From positions 1 to 51,898 of the forward strand of contig CASPAC010000010.1 of the NCBI GenBank assembly GCA_949419965.1: a DNA stretch of 51,898 nt, given 5' to 3'. The position numbers and the translations under genes are program-made. Every line of letters begins with the position of its first letter. Position 1 is the first letter of the stretch. Positions 37,274 through 46,493 of the stretch are shown here, in pieces. A model generated the notes under the pieces. It ran no database searches and was not told where the DNA came from. It saw only the letters and a list, made by a program, of their open reading frames with translations. The DNA is from Bacteroidales bacterium. Lineage in GTDB: Bacteria; Bacteroidota; Bacteroidia; Bacteroidales; Rikenellaceae.

Positions 37274-37651
37274 CTACGCGGCCTTGATGAGCGACCGGCC
37301 CAACCACACGAGCAGCAGGCCCAACGTGAAACTCAACCCCACGTAGAGTCCGAAACTCAGCCAATGCCGCTGCTGCAAAAGCAGGAACATGTCGTCGGAA
37401 AACGACGAGAAGGTGGTGAAGCCGCCGCAGAAGCCCGTAATCAGAAAGACGTTCATCGAAGGCGAAATCAGGTGCGTCTTCTCGGCCATGCCGAAGAAGA
37501 TGCCGATGATGAAGCTGCCCACCAGGTTGACCGTGAAGGTCCCCCACGGAAAAGCCGCCGCACCGGCGACATGGAAAAGTTTGCCTGTCAGAAAACGCAG
37601 GCAGGTGCCGATGAAGCCGCCCAGGCCCGCAATAAGCATTGCTCGAATCAT
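37274..37651 (-). CDS. crcB: fluoride channel CrcB/Fluc
   Basis: Small inner-membrane dimer that exports fluoride. It has 125 residues and four membrane helices: MIRAMLIAGLGGFIGTCLRF, WGTFTVNLVGSFIIGIFFG, NVFLITGFCGGFTTFSSFSDD and LSFGLYVGLSFTLGLLLVWLG. Family hallmarks GGxxGxxxR, NxxGSFxxG and GxxGGFTTFSSF are all present. The start at 37651 fits the first helix; the longer frame upstream adds an unrelated arginine-rich segment. No fluoride riboswitch is recognisable in the leader. Confidence 0.93.
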   Translation of the reverse strand: MIRAMLIAGLGGFIGTCLRFLTGKLFHVAGAAAFPWGTFTVNLVGSFIIGIFFGMAEKTHLISPSMNVFLITGFCGGFTTFSSFSDDMFLLLQQRHWLSFGLYVGLSFTLGLLLVWLGRSLIKAA

Positions 37652-37737
37652 AGTAAGGAAAAATTTTTTCGACGTCCCCCGCTGCAAATTCCGCACCACC
37701 GCCGCCGAACTGCCGGCGACGCGGCGGACGCCGGGTA

Positions 37738-37745
37738 CAAAAGTA
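37738..37745 (-). promoter_or_regulatory. promoter -7 element of crcB
   Basis: Reads TACTTTTG on the minus strand, about 87 bases before the ATG at 37651. The leader is GC-rich and could fold, but does not match the crcB fluoride aptamer. Confidence 0.55.
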
Positions 37746-37929
37746 GTCACGAACGGCGTTCCGTCCGACCGTCCGGCGCACTTTTTTACCTATAAAGAAG
37801 TCCGCCGGGCGCAAGAAACGCACCGGCGCCCCGGGCAACGTGGCATATTCTTTGGATTTCAACGCGCCGGACGAACCGTCGGTCTCCGAAGATGACGGCG
37901 GACGCCGAACCACAAAAATCCATCCTACT

Positions 37930-38232
37930 ATGCACTTATCACCGAAAGAGATCGACAAACTGATGCTCCTCTCGCTGGGCATGATCGCCGAACGACGCAT
38001 GAAGAAGGGGCTCAAACTCAACTATCCGGAAGCTGTGGCCTACATCACCTCGACGGCGCTGGAGGAAGCCCGTGCGGGGAAGACCGTCGAAGAGGTCATG
38101 ACCAGCGCCGCCGGCGTACTGCGCAAGAGCGACGTCATGGACGGCGTGGCCGACATGATCGACCTGCTGCAGGTGGAAGCCGTATTCACCGACGGATCGC
38201 GGCTGGTCAGCATCCATCACCCCATCAAGTAA
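37930..38232 (+). CDS. ureA: urease subunit gamma
   Basis: Small subunit of nickel urease. It has 100 residues from [20 protein letters not shown], as in other UreA proteins (about 100), with [21 protein letters not shown] and a C-terminal [17 protein letters not shown]. First gene of the urease operon. An upstream in-frame Met would add a 30-residue segment of no family likeness and is rejected. The only promoter-like sequence before it is TATTCTTTG at 37846-37854, one base longer than consensus. Confidence 0.95.
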   Translation: MHLSPKEIDKLMLLSLGMIAERRMKKGLKLNYPEAVAYITSTALEEARAGKTVEEVMTSAAGVLRKSDVMDGVADMIDLLQVEAVFTDGSRLVSIHHPIK

Positions 38233-38251
38233 CCCCCTAACGCACCGAACA

Positions 38252-38815
38252 ATGGACAACAACACGAATACGCAAAAGACGCCCCAGGCCGGCACGAAGC
38301 AGCAGGCCCCGGGACTCTATCCGAACGAACCGGGCTTCAAGCCCTCGCAGCCGGTCGCAGCGGGCGGCGAGATACTGGCCTCCGAACCGATCGCCTACAA
38401 CCTGGGCCGCAAGACGGTCCGGCTGGTCGTCCGCAACACGGGCGACCGTCCCATCCAGGTGGGTTCGCACTTCCATTTCTTCGAAGTGAACCGCTACCTG
38501 GAGTTCGACCGCGACGCCTCGTTCGGCTGCCACCTGAACATACCGGCGACGACGGCCATCCGCTTCGAACCGGGCGACCAGAAAGAGGTGGAGGTGGTGG
38601 CCTTCGCCGGCAAACGCCGCATCATCGGCTTCAACGGTCTGGTGATGGGCTACACGGGCGACGAAGACAACCCCACCTACTTCCCGGCCCGCATGAAGGC
38701 CGTGCGCAAGGTGCGTGAGGCGGGATTCAAGGAGATCGGCGAGAAACGAGCCGAAGCGGACTACAAGAAATACGAAGCCGCCGCCGCACAAAAGAACGAA
38801 AACGCAAAAAAATAA
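38252..38815 (+). CDS. ureB: urease subunit beta, extended
   Basis: Structural subunit of urease. Core residues about 20-130 match Ure[97 protein letters not shown]. The protein has 187 residues where stand-alone UreB has 100-140: it has an N-terminal Gln/Asn/Thr-rich stretch of about 20 residues and a C-terminal helical extension of about 45 charged and alanine-rich residues ([24 protein letters not shown]). The tail may mediate oligomer contacts. Starts 19 bases after ureA. Confidence 0.94.
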   Translation: MDNNTNTQKTPQAGTKQQAPGLYPNEPGFKPSQPVAAGGEILASEPIAYNLGRKTVRLVVRNTGDRPIQVGSHFHFFEVNRYLEFDRDASFGCHLNIPATTAIRFEPGDQKEVEVVAFAGKRRIIGFNGLVMGYTGDEDNPTYFPARMKAVRKVREAGFKEIGEKRAEADYKKYEAAAAQKNENAKK

Positions 38816-38820
38816 CGACC

Positions 38821-40539
38821 ATGGCAACTATTTCACGGCAAGAATACAGCAACCTGTTCGGACCGACCGTCGGCGACAAGATCCGCCTCGGCGACACCGA
38901 CCTCTACGTGGAGATCGAGAAGGATCTGCGCGAATACGGCGACGAGATCGTCTACGGCGGCGGCAAGACGCTGCGCGACGGCATGGGACTGGCCAACACG
39001 ATGACCTCGAAGGAAGGGGCGCTCGACATCGTCATCACCAACGTGACGATCATCGACCCGATCCTGGGCGTAGTGAAGGCCGACGTGGGCATCAAGGACG
39101 GACTGATCGCCGGCATCGGCAAGTCGGGCAACCCCAACACCATGCACGGCGTGCACCCCGACCTGGTGACCGGAGCGGCGACCGACGCCATTTCGGGCGA
39201 ACACCTGATCCTGACGGCGGCCGGCATCGACGGCCATGTGCATCTCATATCGCCCCAGCAGGCCTACGCCTCGCTGAGCAACGGCATCACCACCCTCTTC
39301 GGCGGCGGCATCGGCCCCACCGACGGCACCAACGGCACGACCATCACCTCGGGCAAGTGGAACACCGAACGCATGCTCGAATCGCTGGAAGGGATTCCGG
39401 TGAACGTGGGCATGCTGGGCAAGGGCAACTGCTCGGTGGCCCAGTCGCTCGAAGAACAGATCGAAGCGGGCGTCTGCGGACTGAAGGTCCACGAAGACTG
39501 GGGCTCCACGCCGGAAGCGATCCGCGCGGCGCTCGACGTGGCCGACCGCTACGACGTACAGGTGGCCATCCACTCCGACACGCTCAACGAAGGCGGCTAC
39601 GTGGAAGACACGATCGCCGCCATGGACGGCCGCACGATCCACACCTACCACACCGAAGGAGCCGGCGGAGGCCACGCCCCCGACCTGCTGAAGGTGGCGT
39701 CGATGCCCTACGTGCTGCCGTCGTCGACCAACCCCACGCTGCCGTTCGGCATCAACTCGCAGGCCGAACTCTTCGACATGATCATGGTGTGCCACAACCT
39801 CAATCCGAAGATTCCGTCGGACGTGGCGTTCGCCGAAAGCCGCGTACGCCCCGAGACGCAGGCGGCCGAAAACGTGCTGCACGACCTGGGCGTGCTGTCG
39901 ATGGTCTCGTCCGACTCGCAGGCCATGGGCCGCATCGGCGAATCGTTCATGCGCACGTTCCAGACCGCCTCGTACATGAAGAACGCCTGCGGCAAACTGG
40001 CCGAAGACGCCGACGGCAACGACAACTTCCGCGTACTACGCTACCTGGCCAAGGTGACGATCAACCCGGCCGTGACCTTCGGCGTATCGGACTACCTTGG
40101 CTCCGTGGAGAAAGGCAAGGTCGCCGACCTGGTGCTGTGGGAGCCCCGGTTCTTCGGCGCCAAACCCAAGATGGTCATCAAGGGCGGCGTCATCAACTGG
40201 GCCAACATGGGCGATCCGAACGCCTCGCTGCCCACGCCGCAGCCGTGCTACTATCGTCCGATGTTCGGAGCCTGCGGGCGCGCGCTGCCGCAGACCTGCA
40301 TCTCGTTCGTGTCGAACGCAGCCTACGAAAGCGGCATCAAGGAACGGCTGTCGCTCGAACGCATGGTGATGCCCGTGCGCCGCACGCGCCAACTTACGAA
40401 ATTCGACATGGTGCGCAACGGCGGCACGCCGCGCATCGACGTCGACCCCGAGACCTTCGAAGTACTGGTCGACGGCGTACGCACCTACGTCCAGCCGGCC
40501 CGCGAATTCCCTCTGGGCCAGCTCTACTGGTTCAGCTAA
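38821..40539 (+). CDS. ureC: urease subunit alpha (catalytic)
   Basis: Hydrolyses urea to ammonia and carbamate in the cytosol at a dinickel centre. It has 572 residues (family 565-575). All active-site residues are present: His139 and His141 in GIDGHVH, carbamylated Lys222 in CGLKVHEDWG, His251 in AIHSDTLNEGG, His277 in HTYHTEGAGGGHAPD, flap Cys324-His325 in MVCHNLNP and Asp365 in VSSDSQAMGRIGE. The flap reads CHN rather than the common CHH; the residue after the catalytic His is not a ligand. Starts five bases after ureB; a hairpin follows. Confidence 0.98.
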   Translation: MATISRQEYSNLFGPTVGDKIRLGDTDLYVEIEKDLREYGDEIVYGGGKTLRDGMGLANTMTSKEGALDIVITNVTIIDPILGVVKADVGIKDGLIAGIGKSGNPNTMHGVHPDLVTGAATDAISGEHLILTAAGIDGHVHLISPQQAYASLSNGITTLFGGGIGPTDGTNGTTITSGKWNTERMLESLEGIPVNVGMLGKGNCSVAQSLEEQIEAGVCGLKVHEDWGSTPEAIRAALDVADRYDVQVAIHSDTLNEGGYVEDTIAAMDGRTIHTYHTEGAGGGHAPDLLKVASMPYVLPSSTNPTLPFGINSQAELFDMIMVCHNLNPKIPSDVAFAESRVRPETQAAENVLHDLGVLSMVSSDSQAMGRIGESFMRTFQTASYMKNACGKLAEDADGNDNFRVLRYLAKVTINPAVTFGVSDYLGSVEKGKVADLVLWEPRFFGAKPKMVIKGGVINWANMGDPNASLPTPQPCYYRPMFGACGRALPQTCISFVSNAAYESGIKERLSLERMVMPVRRTRQLTKFDMVRNGGTPRIDVDPETFEVLVDGVRTYVQPAREFPLGQLYWFS

Positions 40540-40548
40540 CCTTACGTT

Positions 40549-40583
40549 CGGTTCGGACGGCGAAAAAAAAGCCGTCCGAACCG
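40549..40583 (+). promoter_or_regulatory. hairpin between urease structural and accessory genes
   Basis: CGGTTCGGACGGC and its exact complement (13-base stem) around loop GAAAAAAAA. The plus-strand sequence after it is GATTTC, without a T-run, so it is not a full terminator. It lies 9 bases after the ureC stop and 32 before ureE, where it could stabilise the ureABC message or reduce downstream transcription. Confidence 0.7.
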
Positions 40584-40614
40584 GATTTCACAACCCCAAC
40601 GAACACTCCTGCCC

Positions 40615-41190
40615 ATGAAAATCTACCATGCCATCGTCGGCAACCTCCGCGACCCCGAATGGGCCGCCCGCGTGAAAGACGCCGACGTCGAAACCATCGA
40701 GCTCGACCAATGGACGGCGCAGAAAAGCCGTTTTGCCGCCACGAGCGACCGCAAGACCGAATATGCCGTAGCGCTCGAACGCCACTCGCAGCTGCTCGAC
40801 GGCGACATCCTTGAATACGACCCCGCCGACCGCCGCATGGTGGTGCTGCGCATCCGGCTCAACGAGGTGCTGGTCGCCGACCTGACCTCCCTGGCCCGCG
40901 AAACGCCCGAAGAGATCATCCACATAGCCCTCGAACTGGGACATGCCATCGGCAACCAGCACTGGCCCGCCGTGGTCAAGGGCTGCCGGGTGATGGTGCC
41001 GCTCACGGTGGACAAGAAAGTGATGGAAAGCGTCATGCGCACCCACCGGATCGAACACGTCGACTACGCCTTCCGCTCCGGCGAAGAAGTCATCCCCTAC
41101 CTGGCGCCCCACGAGATACGCCGCCTGTTCGGCGGAGCGAGCCATGCCAGCGAAACGGAACACACGCATCACCACCATGCCTGCATCTGA
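40615..41190 (+). CDS. ureE: urease accessory protein UreE (nickel chaperone)
   Basis: Delivers nickel to the UreG-UreF-UreD complex. It has 191 residues. The C-terminal metal-binding domain contains LARETPEEIIHIALELGHAIGNQHWPA, with the conserved GHxIGNxHWP His, and the tail ends SETEHTHHHHACI, a typical His-rich nickel-binding tail. The N-terminal domain (KDADVETIELDQWTAQKSRF) is divergent. It is the first accessory gene after the intra-operon hairpin. Overlaps the start of ureF. Confidence 0.93.
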   Translation: MKIYHAIVGNLRDPEWAARVKDADVETIELDQWTAQKSRFAATSDRKTEYAVALERHSQLLDGDILEYDPADRRMVVLRIRLNEVLVADLTSLARETPEEIIHIALELGHAIGNQHWPAVVKGCRVMVPLTVDKKVMESVMRTHRIEHVDYAFRSGEEVIPYLAPHEIRRLFGGASHASETEHTHHHHACI

Positions 41191-41875
41191 CGCCATGACC
41201 ACGCTCATGCGGCTGATGGCGCTGACCGACTCGGCCTTCCCGGTGGGCACGTTCTCCTTCTCGAACGGACTGGAGACGGCGGCCGACACGGGGCTGGTGC
41301 ACGATGCGGCGACGCTCGAAGCCTTTGTGCGCGACGTGGCGGTACAGGCGGCCACGACCGACGGCGTAGCGGCCCTGCACGCCTGGCGCGGCCGGCGCGA
41401 CGAGCGTTTCGACGAGATCGTGGCGGCCGACCACCAGGCCATTCTCTGCAAACTCAACGCCGAAGCGCGCCTGATGAGCTGCCGCATGGGCAAGAAACTG
41501 GCCGAACTCCACACGCACATCGCCGCGGATGCGACGGTGGCGCGCTGGCTCGACGAAATCGGCGCCGGGCGCACGCCGGGCACCTACCCGGCGGCCCAAG
41601 GCATTGTCTTCGCGGCCTGCGGCATCGGCGAACGCGAACTCTTCTGCTCGCACCAGTACGGCGTAGTCAACACGGTGCTCAACGCCGCGCTGCGCTGCGT
41701 ACGCGTGTCGCACTACGACACACAGCGCATCCTTTTCCGTCTCTCGGGCGAAACGCAGGCCCTCTACGACGAAGCGGCCGGCATGGACTACGACGACATG
41801 CACGCCTTTGCGCCGCAGACCGACATTCTGGCGTCGCTGCACGAAAAAGGCACCAAACGACTCTTCATGAACTGA
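41177..41875 (+). CDS. ureF: urease accessory protein UreF
   Basis: Part of the nickel-insertion complex. It has 232 residues, all-helical family. LTDSAFPVGTFSFSNGLETA, HAWRGRRDERFDEIVAADH, FCSHQYGVVNTVLNAALRCVRV and HAFAPQTDIL are UreF-like. Three possible ATG codons exist (41144, 41177, 41195); 41177 overlaps ureE by 14 bases and gives a family-typical length, while 41195 lies four bases after the ureE stop and is also reasonable. Confidence 0.92.
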   Translation: MPASDAMTTLMRLMALTDSAFPVGTFSFSNGLETAADTGLVHDAATLEAFVRDVAVQAATTDGVAALHAWRGRRDERFDEIVAADHQAILCKLNAEARLMSCRMGKKLAELHTHIAADATVARWLDEIGAGRTPGTYPAAQGIVFAACGIGERELFCSHQYGVVNTVLNAALRCVRVSHYDTQRILFRLSGETQALYDEAAGMDYDDMHAFAPQTDILASLHEKGTKRLFMN

Positions 41876-41930
41876 ACAGGCCGGCCGCATCCGGACACGG
41901 AAACGCGGGCCGGAAGCCGCAGAACACACA

Positions 41931-42012
41931 AACGTTTTCGATAAGCCGAGGGCAGAGCCGAACTTGTTCGAGCTTTGCCGAGGCGAGAAAACCTGCTTGA
42001 AAAGAACGAAAT
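41931..42012. repeat. palindromic intergenic repeat, copy 3, within the urease operon
   Basis: AACGTTTTCGATAAGCCGAG through GGCAGAGCCGAACTTGTTCGAGCTTTGCCGAGGCGAGAAAACCTGCTTGAAAAGAAC-type sequence; it matches the copies at 1484-1560 and 1561-1637. The central hairpin is CCGAGGGCAGAGCCGAAC against GTTCGAGCTTTGCCGAGG. It lies in the 160-base gap between ureF and ureG, the only long gap in the operon. Confidence 0.85.
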
Positions 42013-42035
42013 AGAAACAACACGACTCAAAAAAA

Positions 42036-42728
42036 ATGAACAACACTTGCCGCATAGGGATCGGAGGTCCCGTAGGATCGGGCAAAACGGCGCTGATCGA
42101 AGCCATCACGCCGCGCCTGCTGGAGATGGGCTGCAAGGTCCTGATCATCACCAACGACATCGTGACGACCGAAGACGCCAAACACGTGCGCAAGACGCTC
42201 AAGGGCGTGCTTGTGGAAGACCGCATCATCGGTGTGGAGACGGGCGCCTGCCCCCACACCGCCGTACGCGAGGACCCCTCGATGAACATCGCCGCCGTCG
42301 AAGAGATGGAGGCGCGCTTCCCCGACGGCGACGTGGTGCTGATCGAATCGGGCGGCGACAACCTGACCCTCACGTTCAGCCCGGCGCTGGTCGACTTCTT
42401 CATCTATGTGATCGACGTGGCGGCCGGCGACAAGATACCCCGCAAGGACGGTCCGGGCATCTCGCAGTCGGACATACTGGTCATCAACAAGACCGACCTG
42501 GCACCCTACGTGCACGCCGATCTGGAGGTGATGCGCGTCGACTCGGAACGCATGCGCCCGGGCAAACCCTTCCTGTTCACCAACTGCATGACGGGCGAGG
42601 GCGTCGACGAACTGGTGGGGCTGATCCGCCGCATGGCGCTTTTCGATCCGGACGACCGCCGCGAAACCGCCGGCGCAGAGGGCGCCGCCAAGTCCGAAAC
42701 AACCCCGCAAACCGCCGCCGCACGATGA
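42036..42728 (+). CDS. ureG: urease accessory protein UreG (GTPase)
   Basis: SIMIBI-class GTPase that powers nickel insertion. It has 230 residues (family about 205). Walker [14 protein letters not shown] near the N-terminus, nickel-binding CPH in [47 protein letters not shown] and base motif NKTD. The C-terminal 25 residues ([21 protein letters not shown]) are a low-complexity extension. Stop and the next start overlap as ATGA. Confidence 0.97.
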   Translation: MNNTCRIGIGGPVGSGKTALIEAITPRLLEMGCKVLIITNDIVTTEDAKHVRKTLKGVLVEDRIIGVETGACPHTAVREDPSMNIAAVEEMEARFPDGDVVLIESGGDNLTLTFSPALVDFFIYVIDVAAGDKIPRKDGPGISQSDILVINKTDLAPYVHADLEVMRVDSERMRPGKPFLFTNCMTGEGVDELVGLIRRMALFDPDDRRETAGAEGAAKSETTPQTAAAR

Positions 42729-43639
42729 ACATCGCCGCCGCCAAAGAGATGGCCCCCTACCTGGCCGAACCCACGGCGATGCCGGTGGGGAGTCCCGGGA
42801 AAACGGGCTATCTGCGCCTGGGATTCGAACTGGACGACGAGGGGCGCTCGATCCTGCGCGACCTGGAACGCCGCACGCCGCTGATCGTACAACAGGAACT
42901 CTACTTCGACGAGGGAATGCCTGAGATGCCGTGCGTCTACATTCTTTCGTCGGGAGGTCCCAACGTCGACGGCGACCGCTACGAACAGCGCTTCACCGTG
43001 CGCGAGGGGGCGTTCGCCCATGTCTCGACGGGAGCGGCCACCAAACTGGCCGAGATGCGCTGCAACTGCTCGGGGCTGCGCCAACACTTCGAACTCGAAG
43101 CGGGCGCCTATCTGGAGTACCTGCCCGAACCGACGATTCCCTGCCGCCACACGCGCTTCATCGCCGACACGACGATCCGCATCGACCCCACGGCCACGCT
43201 GTTCTATGCCGAAATCTACATGAGCGGCCGCAAATATTACGACCGGGGCGAGAAGTTCGCCTACGACATTCTTTCGGTGACGACGCGGGCCGCTCGGCCC
43301 GACGGCGAACGGCTCTTCCGCGAAAAGTTCGTCATCCGGCCCGGGCGGCGCTCGCCGGAGACGCTCGGAGTCATGAACGGCTACGACGTTTTCGCCAACG
43401 CCATCGTACTGACACCGCCCGCAGAGGCGGAACGCATCTACGACCGCACCGAAGCCTTCGTCGACGACCGGCGCCGGCTGGCGGCCGGAATCACGCGCCT
43501 GCCCAACGGCTGCGGAGTGCTCTACAAGGCGCTGGGCGCCGAAACCGACCCGGTGAAACGGCTCGTGAGAAGTTTCTGCGCCACGGTGCGCGAAGAAGTG
43601 AAACGGCGCCCCATGCCCGACGAATTCCCGTGGCGCTGA
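42725..43639 (+). CDS. ureD: urease accessory protein UreD/UreH
   Basis: Scaffold that binds apo-urease and receives UreF and UreG. It has 304 residues, beta-rich. UreD-type landmarks: [83 protein letters not shown] and [14 protein letters not shown]. Its position after ureG, translationally coupled through ATGA, supports the call. All four accessory genes needed for urease activation are therefore present. Confidence 0.94.
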   Translation: MNIAAAKEMAPYLAEPTAMPVGSPGKTGYLRLGFELDDEGRSILRDLERRTPLIVQQELYFDEGMPEMPCVYILSSGGPNVDGDRYEQRFTVREGAFAHVSTGAATKLAEMRCNCSGLRQHFELEAGAYLEYLPEPTIPCRHTRFIADTTIRIDPTATLFYAEIYMSGRKYYDRGEKFAYDILSVTTRAARPDGERLFREKFVIRPGRRSPETLGVMNGYDVFANAIVLTPPAEAERIYDRTEAFVDDRRRLAAGITRLPNGCGVLYKALGAETDPVKRLVRSFCATVREEVKRRPMPDEFPWR

Positions 43640-43662
43640 CGACAACCGACAACAAACAACCT

Positions 43663-44706
43663 ATGATCATGGATACGACCATCTCCTCGCCGACGGCCCA
43701 AACCGGCGTCGGCTTTCTGAAAAAAATGCTGCGCGGCACGGGACAGGTGATGTTCCAGCCGAGCGCCTGGACCGGAATGCTTTTTCTGATCGGCATCTTC
43801 TGGGGTTCCTACGCCAACCATGCCGGCGTGGTGGCATGGGGCGCCCTGGCAGGCGTGGCGGTCTCGACGCTGACGGGCCGCTGGCTGCGGCTGCCGGCCG
43901 ACGACGGCGCACAGGGTCTCTGGGGCTTCAACGGCGTGCTGGTGGGCTGCGCGTTCCCCACGTTACTGGGCAACACCGTGTGGATGTGGATGGCGCTGGT
44001 GCTCTGCGCCGCGCTGACCACCTGGGTGCGCACCGGATTCAACAACGTGATGGCCCCCTGGAAGGTCAATTCGCTGACCTTCCCCTTCGTCTTCTGCACC
44101 TGGCTTTTCCTGCTGGCCGCACGCGCCATGCACGGGATGCCGCCGACCCACCTGTCGGAACCGACGCTCCCGGCGCTTTTCGCGACGGACGAGAGCCTGC
44201 GCTTCGGACATCTGGCGGTCTACTGGCTCAAGGGCGTCGGGCAGGTCTTCCTGGTCGACTCGTGGGTCACGGGGCTTTTCTTCCTTATCGGGTTATGGAT
44301 GAGCAGTTACCGCGCTGCACTGTGGGCCGCCATCGGCTCGGCGGCGGCGCTGGTGGTGGCGATCGCTTTCGGAGCGTCGGGCGTCAACGTGGCCGGCGGG
44401 CTCTACGGATTCAGCCCCGTGCTGACGGCCATCGCTCTGGGAACGGTGTTCTACAAACCGGGGCAGCGCTCGGCCGTATGGGCGCTCATCGGCATCGTCG
44501 TCACGGTCTTCGTGCAGGCGGGCATGAACGTCATGCTGGCACCGCTGGGCATTCCGACGCTGACCGCGCCCTTCTGCCTGACGACGTGGCTCTTCCTGCT
44601 GCCGCTTATCCGCTTCGACCATACGGAACACCCCGACCACTCCAACTGGCACCCGGCGAACAAAACCCACCTGGCGCGCCGGCCGATCGAAAAAACGCAA
44701 AAATAA
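43663..44706 (+). CDS. urea channel/transporter (UT family)
   Basis: Inner-membrane urea channel. It has 347 residues with about ten membrane helices in two homologous halves, each with the UT signature: GLWGFNGVLVGCAFPTLL in the first and GLYGFSPVLTAIALGTVFY in the second, and the paired LTFPFVFCTWLFLLA and LTAPFCLTTWLFLLP segments. The place between ureD and the nickel importer makes urea the obvious substrate. A second ATG at 43669 is possible. Confidence 0.94.
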   Translation: MIMDTTISSPTAQTGVGFLKKMLRGTGQVMFQPSAWTGMLFLIGIFWGSYANHAGVVAWGALAGVAVSTLTGRWLRLPADDGAQGLWGFNGVLVGCAFPTLLGNTVWMWMALVLCAALTTWVRTGFNNVMAPWKVNSLTFPFVFCTWLFLLAARAMHGMPPTHLSEPTLPALFATDESLRFGHLAVYWLKGVGQVFLVDSWVTGLFFLIGLWMSSYRAALWAAIGSAAALVVAIAFGASGVNVAGGLYGFSPVLTAIALGTVFYKPGQRSAVWALIGIVVTVFVQAGMNVMLAPLGIPTLTAPFCLTTWLFLLPLIRFDHTEHPDHSNWHPANKTHLARRPIEKTQK

Positions 44707-44712
44707 CCGACC

Positions 44713-45687
44713 ATGCACATGTCCGACGCTCTGGTCTCGCCGACGGTAGCCGCCGTGGCGGGCACCGCCTCGCTGCTGCTGCTGGGCACGGCGCTGCGCA
44801 AACTGCGTCCCGCATCGGGGATGCATGCAGCGCCCGAAGCGAACGAACGCATCGTCCCGCTGATGGGCGTGACGGGCGCCTTCGTATTTGCGGCGCAGAT
44901 GATCAACTTCGCCGTACCGGGCACCGGGTCGAGCGGCCACATCGTCGGGGGCATCCTGCTCTCGGCCATCCTGGGGCCGTGGGCGGCGCTGCTGACCCTC
45001 TCCTCGGTGCTGGTGCTGCAATGCCTGCTGTTCGCCGACGGCGGCCTGCTGGCGCTGGGCTGCAACATATTCAACATGGCGGTGCTCTCGTGCCTGGCGG
45101 CCTATCCGCTCGTCTACCGCCCGATCGCGGGCCGCAGCACGTCGCACGGCCGGATCTTCGCCGCCTCGCTGGCGGCATCGGTCGCGGGACTCGAACTGGG
45201 AGCGCTGGCGGTGACCGCCGAGACGGTGGCTTCGGGCATCACGGCCCTGCCGTTCGGACGCTTTCTGCTCTTCATGCTGCCCATCCACCTGGCGATCGGC
45301 ATCGGTGAAGGCATAGCGACGGGAACGGTGCTCTGCGCCGTACAACGCTACCGTCCCGAACTGCTCGCCGGACGACGCAACGAAAAACAAACCGGAAAAA
45401 CGCTGGCTGCGATCGCCCTGGCCGCCCTTGTTGTCGGCGGCTCCTTTTCGTGGATCGCCTCGTCGCGGCCCGACGGACTGGAGTGGTCGATCGAACGGAC
45501 GGCCGCAGACCCGGAAATAGAAGCGCAGCCCGACGGCGCCCACCGCACGGCGGCCGCACTCCAGCAACGAACGGCCGCCCTGCCCGACTACGACACCTCG
45601 GCCGCGGGACTGGTGGGCTGCGGCGTCATCCTGCTGGCCGCCTGGGGCGGCACACGGCTCCTGCGCACCCGACGTCGGCAAGCATGA
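44713..45687 (+). CDS. nikMN: ECF nickel transporter, fused NikM-NikN substrate subunit
   Basis: Membrane component that binds nickel for the ECF importer. It has 324 residues. The N-terminus MHMSDALVSPTVAA is the hallmark of CbiM/NikM, whose first residues coordinate the metal. Helical S-component landmarks follow: ERIVPLMGVTGAFVFAAQMINFAVPGTGSSGHIVGG, LQCLLFADGGLLALGCNIFNMAV, PIHLAIGIGEGIATG. The C-terminal part (from about 245) carries SSRPDGLEWSIE, the PDGLE domain of NikN/CbiN. Cobalt cannot be excluded on sequence alone, but the urease context favours nickel. Six bases after the urea channel. Confidence 0.93.
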   Translation: MHMSDALVSPTVAAVAGTASLLLLGTALRKLRPASGMHAAPEANERIVPLMGVTGAFVFAAQMINFAVPGTGSSGHIVGGILLSAILGPWAALLTLSSVLVLQCLLFADGGLLALGCNIFNMAVLSCLAAYPLVYRPIAGRSTSHGRIFAASLAASVAGLELGALAVTAETVASGITALPFGRFLLFMLPIHLAIGIGEGIATGTVLCAVQRYRPELLAGRRNEKQTGKTLAAIALAALVVGGSFSWIASSRPDGLEWSIERTAADPEIEAQPDGAHRTAAALQQRTAALPDYDTSAAGLVGCGVILLAAWGGTRLLRTRRRQA

Positions 45688-46493
45688 AAAACCGGCTTCA
45701 ATACGCCCTCTGCGAACTCGAAGCGCTGGAAAACTCCGCCCGGACGGAGTCCCCGCTCCAGCGGCTCGACGCGAGATCGAAACTGCTGACGACCGTCGTA
45801 TTTCTGGCAACGATGCTTTCGGTACCTCTGACGAGACTCTCGGAAATCCTGCTTTTCGCACTCTATCCGCTGCTGACGGCCCCGCTGGGCGGAATGCGCT
45901 ACGGAACGATCCTCCGGCGCTCGCTCTACGTGGTGCCGTTCGCGGCCCTGATCGGCGTTTTCAACTTGTTCTGCGACCACCAACCGGCCCTGCGCATCGG
46001 CACGCTTGCCGTCACCGAGGGCTGGGTTGTCTTCGTGTCGATTCTGCTGCGCGGAATGCTTTCGGTGCAGGCGCTGCTCGTGCTGATCGGATCGACCGGC
46101 TTCTTCGAACTTTGCCGGGGAATGCAGCGCCTGGGCATACCGCATCTTTTCACCGTGCAGCTGCTTTTCGTCTACCGCTACCTGCATCTGCTGCTCGACG
46201 AAGCGCTCCGGCTGTCGTGGGCGCGCGAGGCGCGCAGTTTCGGCCGCCGCTCCTTTCCGCTTCAGGTGTGGGGCACGCTGGTGGCGCAGCTGCTGGTGCG
46301 CACCTGCGACCGGGCCGAACAGATCCACCGGGCCATGCTGGCGCGCGGATTCAAGGGCCGCCTGCCCGACGGCATAAGCCCGCACAACCGCTGGCGGCGA
46401 GCCGACACGCAATTTCTTGCCGTCTGGGGTGCGGCGCTGCTGCTTGCGCGGCTGACGGGTCCCGTCGAAACCCTGACACGACTGCTGCCATGA
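45684..46493 (+). CDS. nikQ: ECF nickel transporter transmembrane subunit
   Basis: CbiQ/EcfT-type coupling membrane protein of 269 residues. Motifs: LDARSKLLTTVVFLATML near residue 28, five membrane helices, and the cytosolic coupling motif ARGFKG within QIHRAMLARGFKG plus an earlier AREARSFG, which dock to the ATPase. Start and upstream stop overlap as ATGA. The N-terminal 25 residues (LQYALCELEALENSARTESPL) look amphipathic. Confidence 0.93.
   Translation: MKNRLQYALCELEALENSARTESPLQRLDARSKLLTTVVFLATMLSVPLTRLSEILLFALYPLLTAPLGGMRYGTILRRSLYVVPFAALIGVFNLFCDHQPALRIGTLAVTEGWVVFVSILLRGMLSVQALLVLIGSTGFFELCRGMQRLGIPHLFTVQLLFVYRYLHLLLDEALRLSWAREARSFGRRSFPLQVWGTLVAQLLVRTCDRAEQIHRAMLARGFKGRLPDGISPHNRWRRADTQFLAVWGAALLLARLTGPVETLTRLLP

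Noticed and set aside
37652..37745. A fluoride riboswitch before crcB
   Set aside because: The conserved GGNGATGG and TCCT elements of the aptamer are not present in the leader.
38715..40814. A 699-codon open frame overlapping ureC in another frame
   Set aside because: Arginine- and proline-rich shadow of ureC, which has all active-site residues in its own frame.
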